A stretch of DNA of 64,000 nt. Origin: Shewanella livingstonensis (GTDB lineage Bacteria; Pseudomonadota; Gammaproteobacteria; Enterobacterales; Shewanellaceae). A program made the position numbers and the translations under genes. This document shows, piece by piece, positions 8,789 through 19,172 of the stretch (its first letter is position 1; every line of letters begins with the position of its first letter). The notes under the pieces were generated by a model. It had not been told where the DNA came from and did not search any database. It saw only the letters and a program-made list of their open reading frames with translations. Location: NCBI RefSeq assembly GCF_003855395.1, contig NZ_CP034015.1, positions 2,428,001 to 2,492,000 on the forward strand, read 5' to 3'.

Positions 8789-11077
8789 TTAAATTTTACA
8801 CGCACCACCGCCACAGTCATCGTCTTCTTCTTCGACAGCAATAATGTCGTCAAACTGATCAGAAGCACCGTCGCGAGTATTATGATAGTACAATGTTTTA
8901 ATGCCCAGTTTGTATACGCTTAGCAAGTCTTTTAGCAAGGTTTGCATTGGTACACGACCGCCTTCAAAACGGCTTGGGTCATAGTTGGTGTTGGCCGAAA
9001 TAGCTTGGTCAATAAATTTCTGCATTAAACCAACAAGTTGGATGTAACCATCATTGTTTGGCATGTTCCAAAGTAATTCGTACTTGTCTTTAAGTAGCTC
9101 GAAGTCAGGTACTACTTGCTTTAGCTGACCATCTTTACTGGCCTTAACACTGATTAACCCACGTGGAGGTTCAATACCGTTAGTCGCATTTGAAATTTGC
9201 GATGAGGTTTCTGACGGCATTAGTGCAGACAAGGTTGAGTTACGTAAACCATACTGCTTAATGTCGCTACGTAAGCTTTCCCAGTCCATGTGCAATGGTT
9301 CGTCACAAATCTTGTCTAAATCACGCTTGTAAGTATCGATAGGTAAAATACCTTTCGAATACGTAGTCTCGTGGAATAACGGACAAGCCCCTTGCTCTTT
9401 AGCTAGGTTCATTGATGCTTTGAGTAAATAAAACTGAATCGCCTCAAAGGTTTTGTGAGTTAGGTTATTTGCTGAACCGTCTGAGTATTTTTTACCGTTT
9501 TTAGCTAAGTAGTTAGCAAAGTTAATGACACCAATACCTAAGGTACGGCGATTCATTGAACTCGTTTGTGCCGCTTTAATTGGGTAATCTTGATAATCAA
9601 GTAAGTTATCTAGGGCACGTACGGCTAAATCAGCTAGTGGCTCAAGTTCAGATAAATCGGTAATTGCACCTAAGTTAAGTGCTGACAGAGTACATAATGC
9701 GATTTCACCGTCTGGGTCATCAATGTTTGTCAGTGGCTTAGTCGGCAAAGCAATTTCTAAACATAAGTTAGATTGCTTAATGGGTGCTACTTTAGAGTCA
9801 AACGGACTGTGAGTATTACAGTGATCCACGTTCTGAATATAGATACGCCCAGTAGAAGCACGCTCTTGCATCATCAGTGAAAACAGTTCAACCGCTTTAA
9901 TCTGCTTTTTACGCACATTGCTGTCTTGCTCGTACTGTAGGTATAAGCGTTCAAATTCAACCTGGTCTTCAAAGAAGGCATCATAAAGACCTGGCACATC
10001 TGATGGGCTAAATAGACTGATATATTCGCCTTTAATCAAACGTTGGTACATCAATTTGTTTAGCTGCACACCATAGTCAAGATGACGTACACGGTTATCT
10101 TCAACACCACGGTTATTTTTCAGCACCAGTAGCGATTCAACTTCTAGATGCCATAAAGGATAGAAAAGGGTTGCTGCGCCGCCACGTACGCCGCCTTGAG
10201 AACAAGACTTCACCGCAGTTTGGAAATACTTATAAAATGGTAAACAACCGGTGTGGAATGCTTCACCGCCGCGTATAGGGCTGCCAAGGGCGCGAATACG
10301 ACCTGCGTTAATACCAATACCAGCACGTTGGCTAACGTATTTAACGATAGACGATGCAGTCGCATTGATTGAATCTAGGCTGTCATCACACTCAATCAAC
10401 ACACATGAGCTGAACTGACGAGTAGGGGTACGTACACCAGCCATGATTGGCGTAGGAAGTGAAATCTTAAACAAAGATGTCGCGTCATAGAAGTCTTTAA
10501 TGTACTTCAAACGGATTTCTTTTGGATAACGTGCAAACAAACACGCCGCCACTAATATGTATAAAAACTGCGCGCTTTCATATACTTCATGAGTCACACG
10601 GTTTTGCACTAGGTATTTGCCTTCTAATTGCTTAACCGCAGCATAAGAGAAGTTCATATCGCGCCAGTGATCGATATAGGTGTCTAATGTTTCAATTTCT
10701 TCGCGCGTGTAATCGGCCAAAATATGCTTATCATATTTACCAATTTCGACTAACTTGGTGACATGGTCGTATAATGTTGGCGGCTCAAACTGGCCAAAGG
10801 CTTTTTTACGTAAATGAAATACTGCTAAGCGGGCAGCCACAAATTGGTAATCAGGCGCCTCTGGAGAGATCAAGTCAGCCGCAGCTTTAATGATCGTTTC
10901 ATGAATGGCTTCTGTTGGAATGCCGTCAAAAAACTGCAGATGAGATCGAAGTTCTACTTCAGATACTGAGACGTTTTTTAATCCCTTGGCTGCCCAAGTG
11001 ATCACGCGATGAATTTTATCTAAATCGATCGATTCACGTTCGCCACTGCGTTTAGTGACTGTCATATTGCTATTCAT
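8789..11077 (-). CDS. nrdA: Ribonucleoside-diphosphate reductase, class Ia alpha subunit
   Basis: A 762-residue catalytic subunit, full length. It reduces NDPs to dNDPs under aerobic conditions. An ATP-cone starts at the N-terminus (VTKRSGERESIDLDKI, about residues 5-95) and gives overall activity control by ATP/dATP. The barrel carries the active-site pair and thiyl Cys (SSCVLIECDDSLDSI; NLCLEIALPT), plus MPSETSSQISNATNGIEP. The redox-active C-terminus ends DDDCGGGACKI (CxxxxC). It is first in an nrdA-nrdB-ferredoxin operon behind NrdR-like boxes. Confidence 0.97.
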   Translation of the reverse strand: MNSNMTVTKRSGERESIDLDKIHRVITWAAKGLKNVSVSEVELRSHLQFFDGIPTEAIHETIIKAAADLISPEAPDYQFVAARLAVFHLRKKAFGQFEPPTLYDHVTKLVEIGKYDKHILADYTREEIETLDTYIDHWRDMNFSYAAVKQLEGKYLVQNRVTHEVYESAQFLYILVAACLFARYPKEIRLKYIKDFYDATSLFKISLPTPIMAGVRTPTRQFSSCVLIECDDSLDSINATASSIVKYVSQRAGIGINAGRIRALGSPIRGGEAFHTGCLPFYKYFQTAVKSCSQGGVRGGAATLFYPLWHLEVESLLVLKNNRGVEDNRVRHLDYGVQLNKLMYQRLIKGEYISLFSPSDVPGLYDAFFEDQVEFERLYLQYEQDSNVRKKQIKAVELFSLMMQERASTGRIYIQNVDHCNTHSPFDSKVAPIKQSNLCLEIALPTKPLTNIDDPDGEIALCTLSALNLGAITDLSELEPLADLAVRALDNLLDYQDYPIKAAQTSSMNRRTLGIGVINFANYLAKNGKKYSDGSANNLTHKTFEAIQFYLLKASMNLAKEQGACPLFHETTYSKGILPIDTYKRDLDKICDEPLHMDWESLRSDIKQYGLRNSTLSALMPSETSSQISNATNGIEPPRGLISVKASKDGQLKQVVPDFELLKDKYELLWNMPNNDGYIQLVGLMQKFIDQAISANTNYDPSRFEGGRVPMQTLLKDLLSVYKLGIKTLYYHNTRDGASDQFDDIIAVEEEDDDCGGGACKI

Positions 11078-11284
11078 TGAAGAGAGGCCTTGGTTTTATA
11101 TCTAATCATGTGATCTGTTGTTGGATGCCGTGCTGCTTGATTCGATCCGAACCAGTGACAAAACAATTCCATGTTAAAACAATCAAGCTGGTGTACTCAC
11201 AACATGGCAGTTAAGTACCAGTACATTCAGTTAGCAACTACATCCTTTGGTATATCGTAGAGTAGTGTTTTGATTGTTAGCCAC

Positions 11285-11331
11285 ACACAAGATATGGTGT
11301 TATTTAAAATCTAAGATACAAGATAGTGAGG
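11285..11331 (-). promoter_or_regulatory. Paired NrdR-box-like sites upstream of nrdA
   Basis: ACACAAGATATGGTGT at 11285-11300 fits the NrdR consensus (ACAC-AT-rich-GTGT) with intact ends. A weaker copy, ATACAAGATAGTGAGG, lies at 11316-11331. The copies start 31 bp apart, the three-helical-turn spacing typical of NrdR box pairs. NrdR represses ribonucleotide reductase genes when dATP is high. Confidence 0.75.
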
Positions 11332-11369
11332 TTTGAGCTTTTTTGCAAGCCACAATTTCATTAACTTCT

Positions 11370-11378
11370 TGTGGATAA
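11370..11378 (-). promoter_or_regulatory. DnaA box upstream of nrdA
   Basis: TGTGGATAA is an exact complement of the consensus DnaA box TTATCCACA. In E. coli DnaA binds the nrdAB promoter and couples dNTP synthesis to replication; the same arrangement is inferred here. Confidence 0.6.
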
Positions 11379-11474
11379 CTTGAGGATAAACGGCAGGGTT
11401 AGTAACAACTAACCCTAGAGCCCAAATTCATAAAGAGTTTTTGATAAATGATATTTTTTAATCCATCAAATGAG

Positions 11475-11508
11475 AAAAATTTGATCGCTAAAATAAACAG
11501 CGATCAAA
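11475..11508 (-). terminator. Intrinsic terminator of the ubiG-gph transcript
   Basis: On the minus strand TTTGATCGCT pairs perfectly with AGCGATCAAA across a 9-nt loop and is followed by a run of Us. It lies between the phosphatase gene and nrdA. The rest of the roughly 590-bp gap 11078-11669 holds the nrdA promoter and no gene. Confidence 0.75.
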
Positions 11509-11669
11509 AAAAATAGACCGTTTATTGGTTGATCTTTTGTTGGTTTTGATCGGGTGGAAATTGGTGCTGGTTAACTGTTCATTTCAGCCTAATAAGACCC
11601 GTTAAACTTCACTCATGCTTTGTTCATTTATCAAAAATAACCCGCTAACGTTATGCCCAAATACGGTCA

Positions 11670-12371
11670 TTATTCAGTGAAGAATTGCTTTAGTGACGCA
11701 CCATGTTCAAATTGCTTGCTAGCTGGCCATGTGTCCGGTTGGTCTGTAGTAGATAAATACCCCCATAAGGCAACCCCCCCAATCATACTCGCATTGCGCG
11801 CGGCAACTAAATCGCGTTCGGCATCGCCTAGATATAAGATACTTTGAGGAGCAATGGCAATTTGTTGTGCTGCTAACAGCATTGGAGCGGTATGAGGTTT
11901 AGAGTGGCGGGTGCTATCGCCACTGATCATAGCTTTTAATTTATAGGTTAAGCCCAGTTTTTCCACTAATGGCCGGGAAAAGCGAGCAGGTTTATTGGTC
12001 ACTACGCCATAAGGGATAGCTTGTGAATCTAATAAAGATAAGAGCTCGGGTAGGTCATCGAATAAACGGCTATGGTCGCCATTTATGCGGGCATAATGAC
12101 GCAAGAGCGCCTGCTGAATTTCAACTTGAACGTATTCATCAGCGTCAGGAATAGCTGTTTTAACTAAATATAAGCTGCCATGTGATGCCGCGTGGCGCAT
12201 CATTTCCAGCGGTTGGACGTTAAAACCGGCTTCATCCAAACTGAGATTTAATGCCTGGACTAAATCAGGAGCGGTATCGGCTAAGGTACCGTCTAAATCA
12301 AACAGTACTCCTTTTATATCGTGCTTATGCAAGGGCTCGCTCCTAACTGGGAATAATGACAATCGATTCAC
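11670..12371 (-). CDS. HAD phosphatase, phosphoglycolate phosphatase / MupP-like
   Basis: A 233-residue HAD-IA hydrolase. The motifs are FDLDGTLADT (nucleophile and acid/base Asp), VVTNKP (motif II Thr), KPHTAPML (Lys) and YLGDAERDLVAARNA (metal-binding Asp). The cap helices carry a phosphoglycolate-phosphatase-like pattern. The gene sits directly downstream of ubiG. In Pseudomonas the ubiG-linked paralogue MupP dephosphorylates N-acetylmuramate 6-phosphate in cell-wall recycling, so either role is possible here. The start is a GTG with AAGGG 4 nt upstream. It probably forms an operon with ubiG and ends at the terminator near 11490. Confidence 0.82.
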   Translation of the reverse strand: MNRLSLFPVRSEPLHKHDIKGVLFDLDGTLADTAPDLVQALNLSLDEAGFNVQPLEMMRHAASHGSLYLVKTAIPDADEYVQVEIQQALLRHYARINGDHSRLFDDLPELLSLLDSQAIPYGVVTNKPARFSRPLVEKLGLTYKLKAMISGDSTRHSKPHTAPMLLAAQQIAIAPQSILYLGDAERDLVAARNASMIGGVALWGYLSTTDQPDTWPASKQFEHGASLKQFFTE

Positions 12372-12453
12372 ACAACCCTTTTAGCGTTATTGAATAACAT
12401 AACGCTACTGTGCTGCATTCACGTTGAAATGTTGAAAAGAATCACCTGGATGA

Positions 12454-13176
12454 TCAATCAATTTTTTGAGTGGCTATCATATAGTTTACATCAACGCTTT
12501 TGGTGTACTTAAACACTCCCGACAAAGGGTTGTAGGTAATTCCCAGCGCATCTTTACACAATAAGTCGGTGTTATCGACCAAAGCCATCAGTTCCGATGG
12601 GCGAATAAATTTACTGTGGTCGTGGGTACCAATAGGGAGCATTTTTAACAAATACTCCGCACCAATAATCGTTTGCAGATATGACATCATATTGCGATTA
12701 ATGGTCGAGATAAATACAAAGCCATTAGGTTTGACCATGTCACAACACGCTTGAATAACCGATTGTGGATCGGGTACATGCTCAAGCATTTCCATGCAGG
12801 TTACCACATCGTAATGCTCGTGGTGACTATCGCGATGCGCTTCAGCGGTAGTTTTAAGATAGTTAACGGAAACGCCAGACTCTAATGCGTGCAGTTTTGC
12901 TATTTCAAGCGGCTCTGTTCCCATATCAATCCCATCAACATGAGCACCAAGGCGCGCCATACTTTCTGACAAAATGCCACCACCACAGCCTACATCTAAT
13001 ACTTTTTTGTCGAAAATACCGTCAGCAGTTTGGTCAATGTAGTTTAAACGCAGTGGATTAAGTAAATGTAATGGCTTGAACTCGCCATTGAGATCCCACC
13101 AAGTTTGCGCCATGGCTTCAAATTTTGCGATCTCTAGCGGATCTACATTGGGAGTCGACTGTTCAGCGTGTGACAT
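12454..13176 (-). CDS. ubiG: Ubiquinone O-methyltransferase UbiG
   Basis: A 240-residue class I SAM-dependent methyltransferase that performs both O-methylations of ubiquinone synthesis at the inner membrane. Visible motifs are [20 protein letters not shown] at the N-terminus (a family signature), the SAM-binding [13 protein letters not shown], the acidic loop GIDMG, the post-motif [14 protein letters not shown] and FISTINRN. Length and motif order match E. coli UbiG. It is divergent from gyrA across a gap of nearly 390 bp, an arrangement conserved in many gammaproteobacteria. Confidence 0.95.
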   Translation of the reverse strand: MSHAEQSTPNVDPLEIAKFEAMAQTWWDLNGEFKPLHLLNPLRLNYIDQTADGIFDKKVLDVGCGGGILSESMARLGAHVDGIDMGTEPLEIAKLHALESGVSVNYLKTTAEAHRDSHHEHYDVVTCMEMLEHVPDPQSVIQACCDMVKPNGFVFISTINRNMMSYLQTIIGAEYLLKMLPIGTHDHSKFIRPSELMALVDNTDLLCKDALGITYNPLSGVFKYTKSVDVNYMIATQKID

Positions 13177-13563
13177 AACGTAACCTAAGTGTTTAATAAA
13201 GTATGCTGGCTATTATAGCGATAACCTTTGCAAATAGTAGTCAACAATGGCTTTGCGCATTCACACTTGTTCATAAAACATCCATTTAAGTGAGGAAAAT
13301 GATCATTTCTGTCGCTTAAGGCGATAAAGCATCGGTAAGTAGGGATTTATTTTTGTTAAAATTTAGCCATATATTAGCTAACGAATAAACTAAATCGGCT
13401 GAAAATGTTAGCTTTTTTATAATTATTAGGAGTGATAGAACATTTGGTAGGTCTTTGCTCTGGCGACATTAAATATCTGTGTTAGAATGCCAAATCACGT
13501 TTTTAAGCTAGATAATAATATGGAAGTTTTATTGTCAGCTCACTTTAGGGGAACGCGCAGTTT
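13177..13563. promoter_or_regulatory. ubiG / gyrA divergent promoter region
   Basis: There is no gene in these 387 bp. An extended -10 sequence TGTTAGAAT at 13480-13488 points towards gyrA, with no good -35. The gyrA leader then carries an AGGGGAA ribosome-binding site about 12 nt before ATG. A weak stem (AGCTAAC/GTTAGCT, 13376-13413) followed by six Ts lies upstream of that promoter. Confidence 0.45.
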
Positions 13564-16311
13564 ATGACTGATCTGGCATCATCTATTTCGCCAATTAACA
13601 TCGAAGACGAACTTAAGAATTCTTACCTTGATTACGCTATGAGCGTAATTGTAGGTCGTGCATTACCTGACGTTCGTGACGGTTTAAAACCTGTTCACCG
13701 TCGAGTATTGTTCGCAATGAGCGAATTAAAAAACGATTGGAACAAACCATATAAAAAATCCGCTCGTGTCGTTGGTGACGTAATTGGTAAGTATCATCCT
13801 CATGGTGATACTGCTGTATACGATACAATCGTCCGTATGGCGCAACCGTTCTCGCTACGCTATACATTGATTGACGGACAAGGAAACTTTGGTTCGGTCG
13901 ACGGTGACTCTGCTGCTGCGATGCGTTATACCGAAATCCGCATGCAAAAGTTGGCGCATTCATTATTAGCCGACCTTGAAAAAGAAACTGTGGATTTTGT
14001 GCCTAACTACGATGGCACCGAGATGATCCCTGCGGTATTACCTACACGCGTACCGAACCTATTAATTAATGGTTCATCAGGTATTGCGGTTGGTATGGCC
14101 ACCAATATTCCACCACACAACTTAACTGAAGTCGTGAAGGGCTGTTTAGCGTTAATCGAAGAGCCAAGCTTATCGATTGAACAGTTAATGGAATACATTC
14201 CAGGTCCAGATTTTCCAACAGCAGCATCAATCAACGGTCGTAAAGGCATTATCGATGCTTATCACACTGGCCGTGGCCGCGCGATTATGCGCTCTAAAGC
14301 GGATGTTGAAACTGACGAGAATGGTCGTGAGCGAATTATCGTTCATGAAATTCCATATCAAGTTAACAAAGCCCGTTTGATTGAAAAAATTGCCGAGCTT
14401 GTTAAAGATAAAAAATTAGAAGGTATCAGTGGCCTACGCGACGAGTCTGATAAAGACGGTATGCGTATTGTTATTGAAATCAAACGCGGTGAAGTGGGTG
14501 AGGTTGTATTAAACAACTTATATTCTCAAACCCAAATGCAGTGTTCTTTTGGTATCAACATGGTGGCATTGACTAACGGTCAGCCTAAATTGTTTAACCT
14601 TAAAGAAATGCTGGAGTGTTTTATTCTTCATCGCCGTGAAGTAGTAACACGCCGTACTGTATTTGAACTGCGTAAAGCCCGCGAACGAGCTCATGTTCTT
14701 GAAGCACTTGCCATTGCATTGGCTAACATCGACCCTATTATTGCGCTTATTAAAGCCTCACCTACACCTGCAGAAGCCAAAGCAAAATTGGTTGCACAAG
14801 GTTGGGAATTAGGTCATGTACAAGGCATGCTTGAAAAAGCTGGCGATGACGCTGCACGCCCTGAATGGTTAGAGCCAGAATTTGGTATCCGTGACGGTCA
14901 GTACTATTTAACTGAGCAACAAGCACAAGCGATTTTGGAATTACGTCTGCACCGTTTAACCGGTCTAGAACATGACAAGATTTTAGCTGAATATGAAGAG
15001 CTATTAGTACTTATCGCAGGTTTGTTATTCATTCTTCGTACTCCATCGCGTTTGATGGAAGTGATTAAAGAAGAATTAGAAGAAATACTTGAGCAATACG
15101 GTGATGAACGTCGCACGATCATCAACGCTAACGAAATTGACATGAGTCTTGAAGACTTAATCAATGAAGAAGACGTTGTAGTGACTTTATCTCACTTGGG
15201 TTACGCAAAATACCAAGTACTGTCTGATTACCAAGCGCAGCGTCGTGGTGGTAAAGGCAAAGCGGCAACTAAAGTAAAAGATGAAGATTTTGTTGAAAAG
15301 CTATTGGTGGCAAACACCCATGACACCATCTTGTGTTTCTCTGACTTTGGTAAGATGTACTGGCTAAAAGTGTATCAATTACCATTGGCAAGTCGTACTG
15401 CCCGTGGTCGTCCAATTGTTAACTTATTACCACTTTCTGACGGTGAACACATTACTGCTATTCTACCGGTACGTGAGTATGCAGATGATAAATATATTAT
15501 CATGGCAACCGCGCACGGAACCGTTAAGAAAACAGCATTAACAGCTTACAGCAATCCTCGTGCAAACGGCATTATTGCGGTGAACCTAAAAGACGGTGAC
15601 CAATTAATTGGCGTTGATATTACTGAAGGTAGTGACGACATTATGTTGTTCTCTAACGAAGGTAAAGTGGTTCGCTTTAATGAAAAAGCACGAGATTCTG
15701 AAACTGGTGAAGTGAAGATAGATGCTGAAACTGGCGAAGAAATCATTGCACTACGCCCAATGGGTCGTACTGCAACTGGTGTTCGTGGTATTAAGCTTGA
15801 TGCGGGCCAAAAAGTGGTGTCGTTAATTGTCCCTAAAGGAGACGGTGCTATTTTAACTGTAACTGAAAACGGTTACGGTAAGCGTACTGAGCTGAGTGAA
15901 TACCCAGCGAAGAGCCGCGGCACTAAAGGTGTAGTATCAATTAAAGTCAGTGAACGTAATGGTGAAGTTGTTGGTGCTGTTCAAGTAGGCACATTTGACG
16001 AAATCATGTTGATCAGTAATAAAGGCACCTTAGTGCGTACTCCTGCTGAAGGCGTATCCATTATTGGTCGTAACACTCAAGGTGTGACTATCATCCGTAC
16101 CGCAGAAGACGAGAAAGTTGTTGGTTTGCAGCGTATTGAAGAAATTCAGACTGAAGTATTGTTAGACGAAGAAGGCAATGTTATTCCGCCTGCAGACATT
16201 ATCGACGGTGAAGTTACCGACGTTGAGACTGCTGAGTCGACAGATACTGACGTAGAAAGTGATATTGAAAGTGATATTGAAAGTGATGTAGAGAGCGACG
16301 AGCAGGACTAA
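13564..16311 (+). CDS. gyrA: DNA gyrase subunit A
   Basis: A 915-residue gyrase A that breaks and rejoins DNA with GyrB to introduce negative supercoils. The catalytic Tyr is in AAMRYTEIR near 122. The quinolone-determining region reads [18 protein letters not shown]: the residue equivalent to E. coli Ser83 is Thr, and Asp87 is kept. The C-terminal pinwheel carries the GyrA box QRRGGKG. The last 50 or so residues form an unusually acidic tail with repeated VESDIESD units, encoded by 12-bp DNA repeats at 16255-16302. It is monocistronic, with a strong terminator downstream. Confidence 0.98.
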   Translation: MTDLASSISPINIEDELKNSYLDYAMSVIVGRALPDVRDGLKPVHRRVLFAMSELKNDWNKPYKKSARVVGDVIGKYHPHGDTAVYDTIVRMAQPFSLRYTLIDGQGNFGSVDGDSAAAMRYTEIRMQKLAHSLLADLEKETVDFVPNYDGTEMIPAVLPTRVPNLLINGSSGIAVGMATNIPPHNLTEVVKGCLALIEEPSLSIEQLMEYIPGPDFPTAASINGRKGIIDAYHTGRGRAIMRSKADVETDENGRERIIVHEIPYQVNKARLIEKIAELVKDKKLEGISGLRDESDKDGMRIVIEIKRGEVGEVVLNNLYSQTQMQCSFGINMVALTNGQPKLFNLKEMLECFILHRREVVTRRTVFELRKARERAHVLEALAIALANIDPIIALIKASPTPAEAKAKLVAQGWELGHVQGMLEKAGDDAARPEWLEPEFGIRDGQYYLTEQQAQAILELRLHRLTGLEHDKILAEYEELLVLIAGLLFILRTPSRLMEVIKEELEEILEQYGDERRTIINANEIDMSLEDLINEEDVVVTLSHLGYAKYQVLSDYQAQRRGGKGKAATKVKDEDFVEKLLVANTHDTILCFSDFGKMYWLKVYQLPLASRTARGRPIVNLLPLSDGEHITAILPVREYADDKYIIMATAHGTVKKTALTAYSNPRANGIIAVNLKDGDQLIGVDITEGSDDIMLFSNEGKVVRFNEKARDSETGEVKIDAETGEEIIALRPMGRTATGVRGIKLDAGQKVVSLIVPKGDGAILTVTENGYGKRTELSEYPAKSRGTKGVVSIKVSERNGEVVGAVQVGTFDEIMLISNKGTLVRTPAEGVSIIGRNTQGVTIIRTAEDEKVVGLQRIEEIQTEVLLDEEGNVIPPADIIDGEVTDVETAESTDTDVESDIESDIESDVESDEQD

Positions 16312-16338
16312 TCTGAGCGTTTACTTTGTAGCATCAAT

Positions 16339-16368
16339 AACGAGCGCCTTATGGCGCTCGTTTTATTT
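16339..16368 (+). terminator. gyrA intrinsic terminator
   Basis: AACGAGCGCC pairs with GGCGCTCGTT across a 4-nt loop and is followed by a T-rich run, 28 bp after the gyrA stop. Confidence 0.9.
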
Positions 16369-16480
16369 TACGGAAAATAATTCATCAAAATAGGCAGATA
16401 AAAGTCTATTCAATCGGCGTTAAAGTCCTTAGTATTAATAGCCTTATGTGTGTATTAAAAATTGAGTCAAGGAGTTGTCT

Positions 16481-17572
16481 GTGAGCGCGATTTATAATTT
16501 CTGTGCTGGTCCTGCCATGTTACCTCAAGCTGTGATGCAAAAAGCACAACAGGAATTAATTGATTGGAATGGCCTTGGCGTCTCCGTGATGGAAATCAGT
16601 CATCGCAGTAAAGAGTTTATTGCCCTGACCGAGCAAGCAGAAGTTACCCTGCGCAAGTTAATGAACATTCCTAAAAATTATCATGTGTTATTTATGCATG
16701 GTGGTGGTCGAGCGCAGTTTTCTAACGTGGTGAATAACTTCTTAGGTGATAATGGCCGAGCGCTTTATTTGATTAGTGGTCAATGGTCATCTTCAGCGGT
16801 AACAGAAGCGCAAAAACTTGTAGGTGAGGACAGTATCGACAGTATTAATATTGTCGAGCAGATCAATGGCCTCAATCAAGTGACATTACCAGACTTAAGT
16901 GCAATCGATAAAGATTATCGTTATGTGCATTACTGCTCCAATGAAACCGTAGATGGCATCGAGATTTTTGAAGAGTTTACCAGTCCGTGGCCAATCGTTG
17001 CTGATTTATCATCGACCATAATGTCGCACGAAATTGATGTCAGCAAATACGGTCTTATTTATGCCGGCGCACAAAAGAACATTGGTCCATCAGGTTTGTC
17101 GATTGTGATTGTGCGTGACGATATGCTTAAACTACCCAGTCTGCCACAGTCATCAATTATGGACTATCGTGTTGCCGTTGAGCATGGCTCTATGTTTAAT
17201 ACGCCACCTACATTTGCGTGGTACTTAGCCTCTGAAGTGTTTGCTTGGTTGGAAGCCAATGGCGGTGTCAGTGCGATGGCTGACGTTAACCAACAAAAAG
17301 CCAAGTTACTGTATGAATGTATCGACAGTAATCCATTTTATAAAAATGGCGTTGCACCACAAAATCGCTCACGCATGAACGTTACGTTTCAACTCGTGAA
17401 TGATGCACTGGACAGCGAATTTTTAGCTCAAGCAGAGCAGGCCGGTTTAGTCGCGTTAAAAGGCCACCGCATTGTTGGTGGTATGCGCGCGAGTATTTAT
17501 AACGCCATGCCGCTAGCGGGTGTACAAGCGTTAGTAGACTTTATGAATAGCTTTGCCGTAAAGCACAGCTAA
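16481..17572 (+). CDS. serC: Phosphoserine aminotransferase
   Basis: About 363 residues. A PLP enzyme converting 3-phosphohydroxypyruvate to phosphoserine, and also acting in pyridoxal phosphate synthesis. The N-terminus [11 protein letters not shown], the phosphate-handling MHGGGRAQF and the PLP Lys in [12 protein letters not shown] are intact, as is the C-terminal [17 protein letters not shown]. The start is set at GTG 16481 because AAGGAG ends 6 nt before it; the in-frame TTG at 16475 would abut the ribosome-binding site. It stands downstream of gyrA with its own terminator. Confidence 0.95.
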   Translation: MSAIYNFCAGPAMLPQAVMQKAQQELIDWNGLGVSVMEISHRSKEFIALTEQAEVTLRKLMNIPKNYHVLFMHGGGRAQFSNVVNNFLGDNGRALYLISGQWSSSAVTEAQKLVGEDSIDSINIVEQINGLNQVTLPDLSAIDKDYRYVHYCSNETVDGIEIFEEFTSPWPIVADLSSTIMSHEIDVSKYGLIYAGAQKNIGPSGLSIVIVRDDMLKLPSLPQSSIMDYRVAVEHGSMFNTPPTFAWYLASEVFAWLEANGGVSAMADVNQQKAKLLYECIDSNPFYKNGVAPQNRSRMNVTFQLVNDALDSEFLAQAEQAGLVALKGHRIVGGMRASIYNAMPLAGVQALVDFMNSFAVKHS

Positions 17573-17612
17573 TTTAAAAAGTTTTTTAACGTAAGATCGA
17601 CTTAATAAAAAC

Positions 17613-17646
17613 AAAGCGAATGCCCAGCAGCATTCGCTTTTTTTAT
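17613..17646 (+). terminator. serC intrinsic terminator
   Basis: AAAGCGAATGC pairs with GCATTCGCTTT across a short loop and is followed by TTTTT. Confidence 0.9.
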
Positions 17647-17727
17647 GTCATCAATAAATGTGTCTTTTATCGCTATATCATTGATCGAACCAATCATGCT
17701 ACTGGTCATTGTTGAATTGGCGTTTTG

Positions 17728-18807
17728 TTAATTCATCGGCTTTAATTTACAGCGCAGTAAAGTATGACCTAGGCCAATGTTGTCGATGTCTTCATCGACA
17801 TATAACCCAGCATCAATGATCATGTTAAGCATATCTTTACTGTGATACATCCGGCTATTACCATTGGCAATCGCGGTAAAATACAAAGAGGTTGCGTTAA
17901 CGCAGTAGGCACCAGCTTCGTGAGGTTGTCGGTCCCAATAGGTCTCTAAAATACACAGTTCACTGTCAGGTTTCATTGCAGCCACCGTGCGCTTCAGAAT
18001 AGTGACAATTTGTTGTTTAGAAAAACAATCTAAAAATTGACTCATCCAATACACATCACCTCCTTGGTAAAAAGGTTTGTTGCTATCAAGTAAGTCTGTT
18101 TCAAACGGATGAACTCGGTCTGCAACCAAACATGCTTGGGCATTTTTCATTGCCACAGCAAGTTGACCTGGTAAATCCATAATGGTGACGTTGACGTTTT
18201 TATTATAGCGGGTGCAGGCAAATGCCCATTTACCGGTATTACCGCCTACATCAATAATATGAGCTGGCTGTGACTTGAAAATCAAAGGTAATAAACTGTC
18301 AAAGGCATGATCTGAATAGTAATGATCAAACTCAAACCAGCTTTTTTTAGTTTGTTCCGGTAGCTGACTCAGCCCTGGGTAAATTGTGTCCCAATCGCCA
18401 AAGTGTTTAAGTCCTATTGCTTTGCCTTGCTTAAGTGAATCATCAAGGTCAAACAAGCCTTGATAGCAAACATCATGGATGAAGTTTAGATTTTTTGAGG
18501 CCATATCATCATGGAGTAAGAAATAACCCGTTTTATCGAGTCGATAACGATCATCCTTACACCAAAAAATGCCCATACTTAATCCCATATCGAGCAATAC
18601 GTGGATGGCATATTCAGACAATTCAACATGTTGAATCAGTTGAATTAAGCTAATACCTTCGTCTCCGGTGTCATCAACCTTTGTGAGTATGCCAAATTGA
18701 CTTAAGCAACGAGCGACTTGAAAGCTTACCGGTGCGAAGGCTATTTTTTGTGCTTCAAACTTAGCCTCAAATGCAGACATTTTTTTAGGAGATTGATAAA
18801 AAGACAT
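17728..18807 (-). CDS. SAM-dependent O-methyltransferase (Methyltransf_2 type)
   Basis: About 359 residues. The N-terminal half is helical and resembles the dimerisation/winged-helix part of small-molecule O-methyltransferases. The C-terminal half has the SAM motif IIDVGGNTGKWAFA, followed by VTIMDLPGQL and DVYWMSQFLDCFS, the spacing of PF00891. The substrate cannot be read from the sequence. The frame extends to a TTG at 18870; ATG 18807 (MSFYQSPKK) is chosen, with ATG 18780 as an alternative, and neither has a clear ribosome-binding site. It stands alone between serC (convergent) and the permease gene. Confidence 0.7.
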   Translation of the reverse strand: MSFYQSPKKMSAFEAKFEAQKIAFAPVSFQVARCLSQFGILTKVDDTGDEGISLIQLIQHVELSEYAIHVLLDMGLSMGIFWCKDDRYRLDKTGYFLLHDDMASKNLNFIHDVCYQGLFDLDDSLKQGKAIGLKHFGDWDTIYPGLSQLPEQTKKSWFEFDHYYSDHAFDSLLPLIFKSQPAHIIDVGGNTGKWAFACTRYNKNVNVTIMDLPGQLAVAMKNAQACLVADRVHPFETDLLDSNKPFYQGGDVYWMSQFLDCFSKQQIVTILKRTVAAMKPDSELCILETYWDRQPHEAGAYCVNATSLYFTAIANGNSRMYHSKDMLNMIIDAGLYVDEDIDNIGLGHTLLRCKLKPMN

Positions 18808-19172
18808 TACGGATATTAACTCAAAGGAGATAGTGATATGGCTCCTATAGTAGCAAAGCCACTTAAACAAGGTTTTGATCTACTTCTGGTTTTACTGCCG
18901 CTTACCACAATAATATACCTTATGGAGGCCGAGAGTAACGCTCATATCATATTCACTTATCGACACGGCTGTTGTGGTTTTTTTTGATGTTAAAGTTTGA
19001 AAAATAGACCCGCCCTATATTGAAAGCTTGAGCGTGTTCGGAATGGATGTTGTAACACAGGATAGCGTTTGGATGTATTGACACAATAATATTATCTTGT
19101 TGATAAGATAGAATGAGACAGATCGGATGGAGTCATTCCATCAGTGTCATTCTACCTTATTAACTGACTTAT
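18808..19172. other. Intergenic region, nothing recognised
   Basis: The 365 bp between two minus-strand genes contain no frame, strong hairpin or clear operator. The promoter of the methyltransferase gene should lie at the right-hand start of this stretch's left gene, near 18820-18900. Confidence 0.4.
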
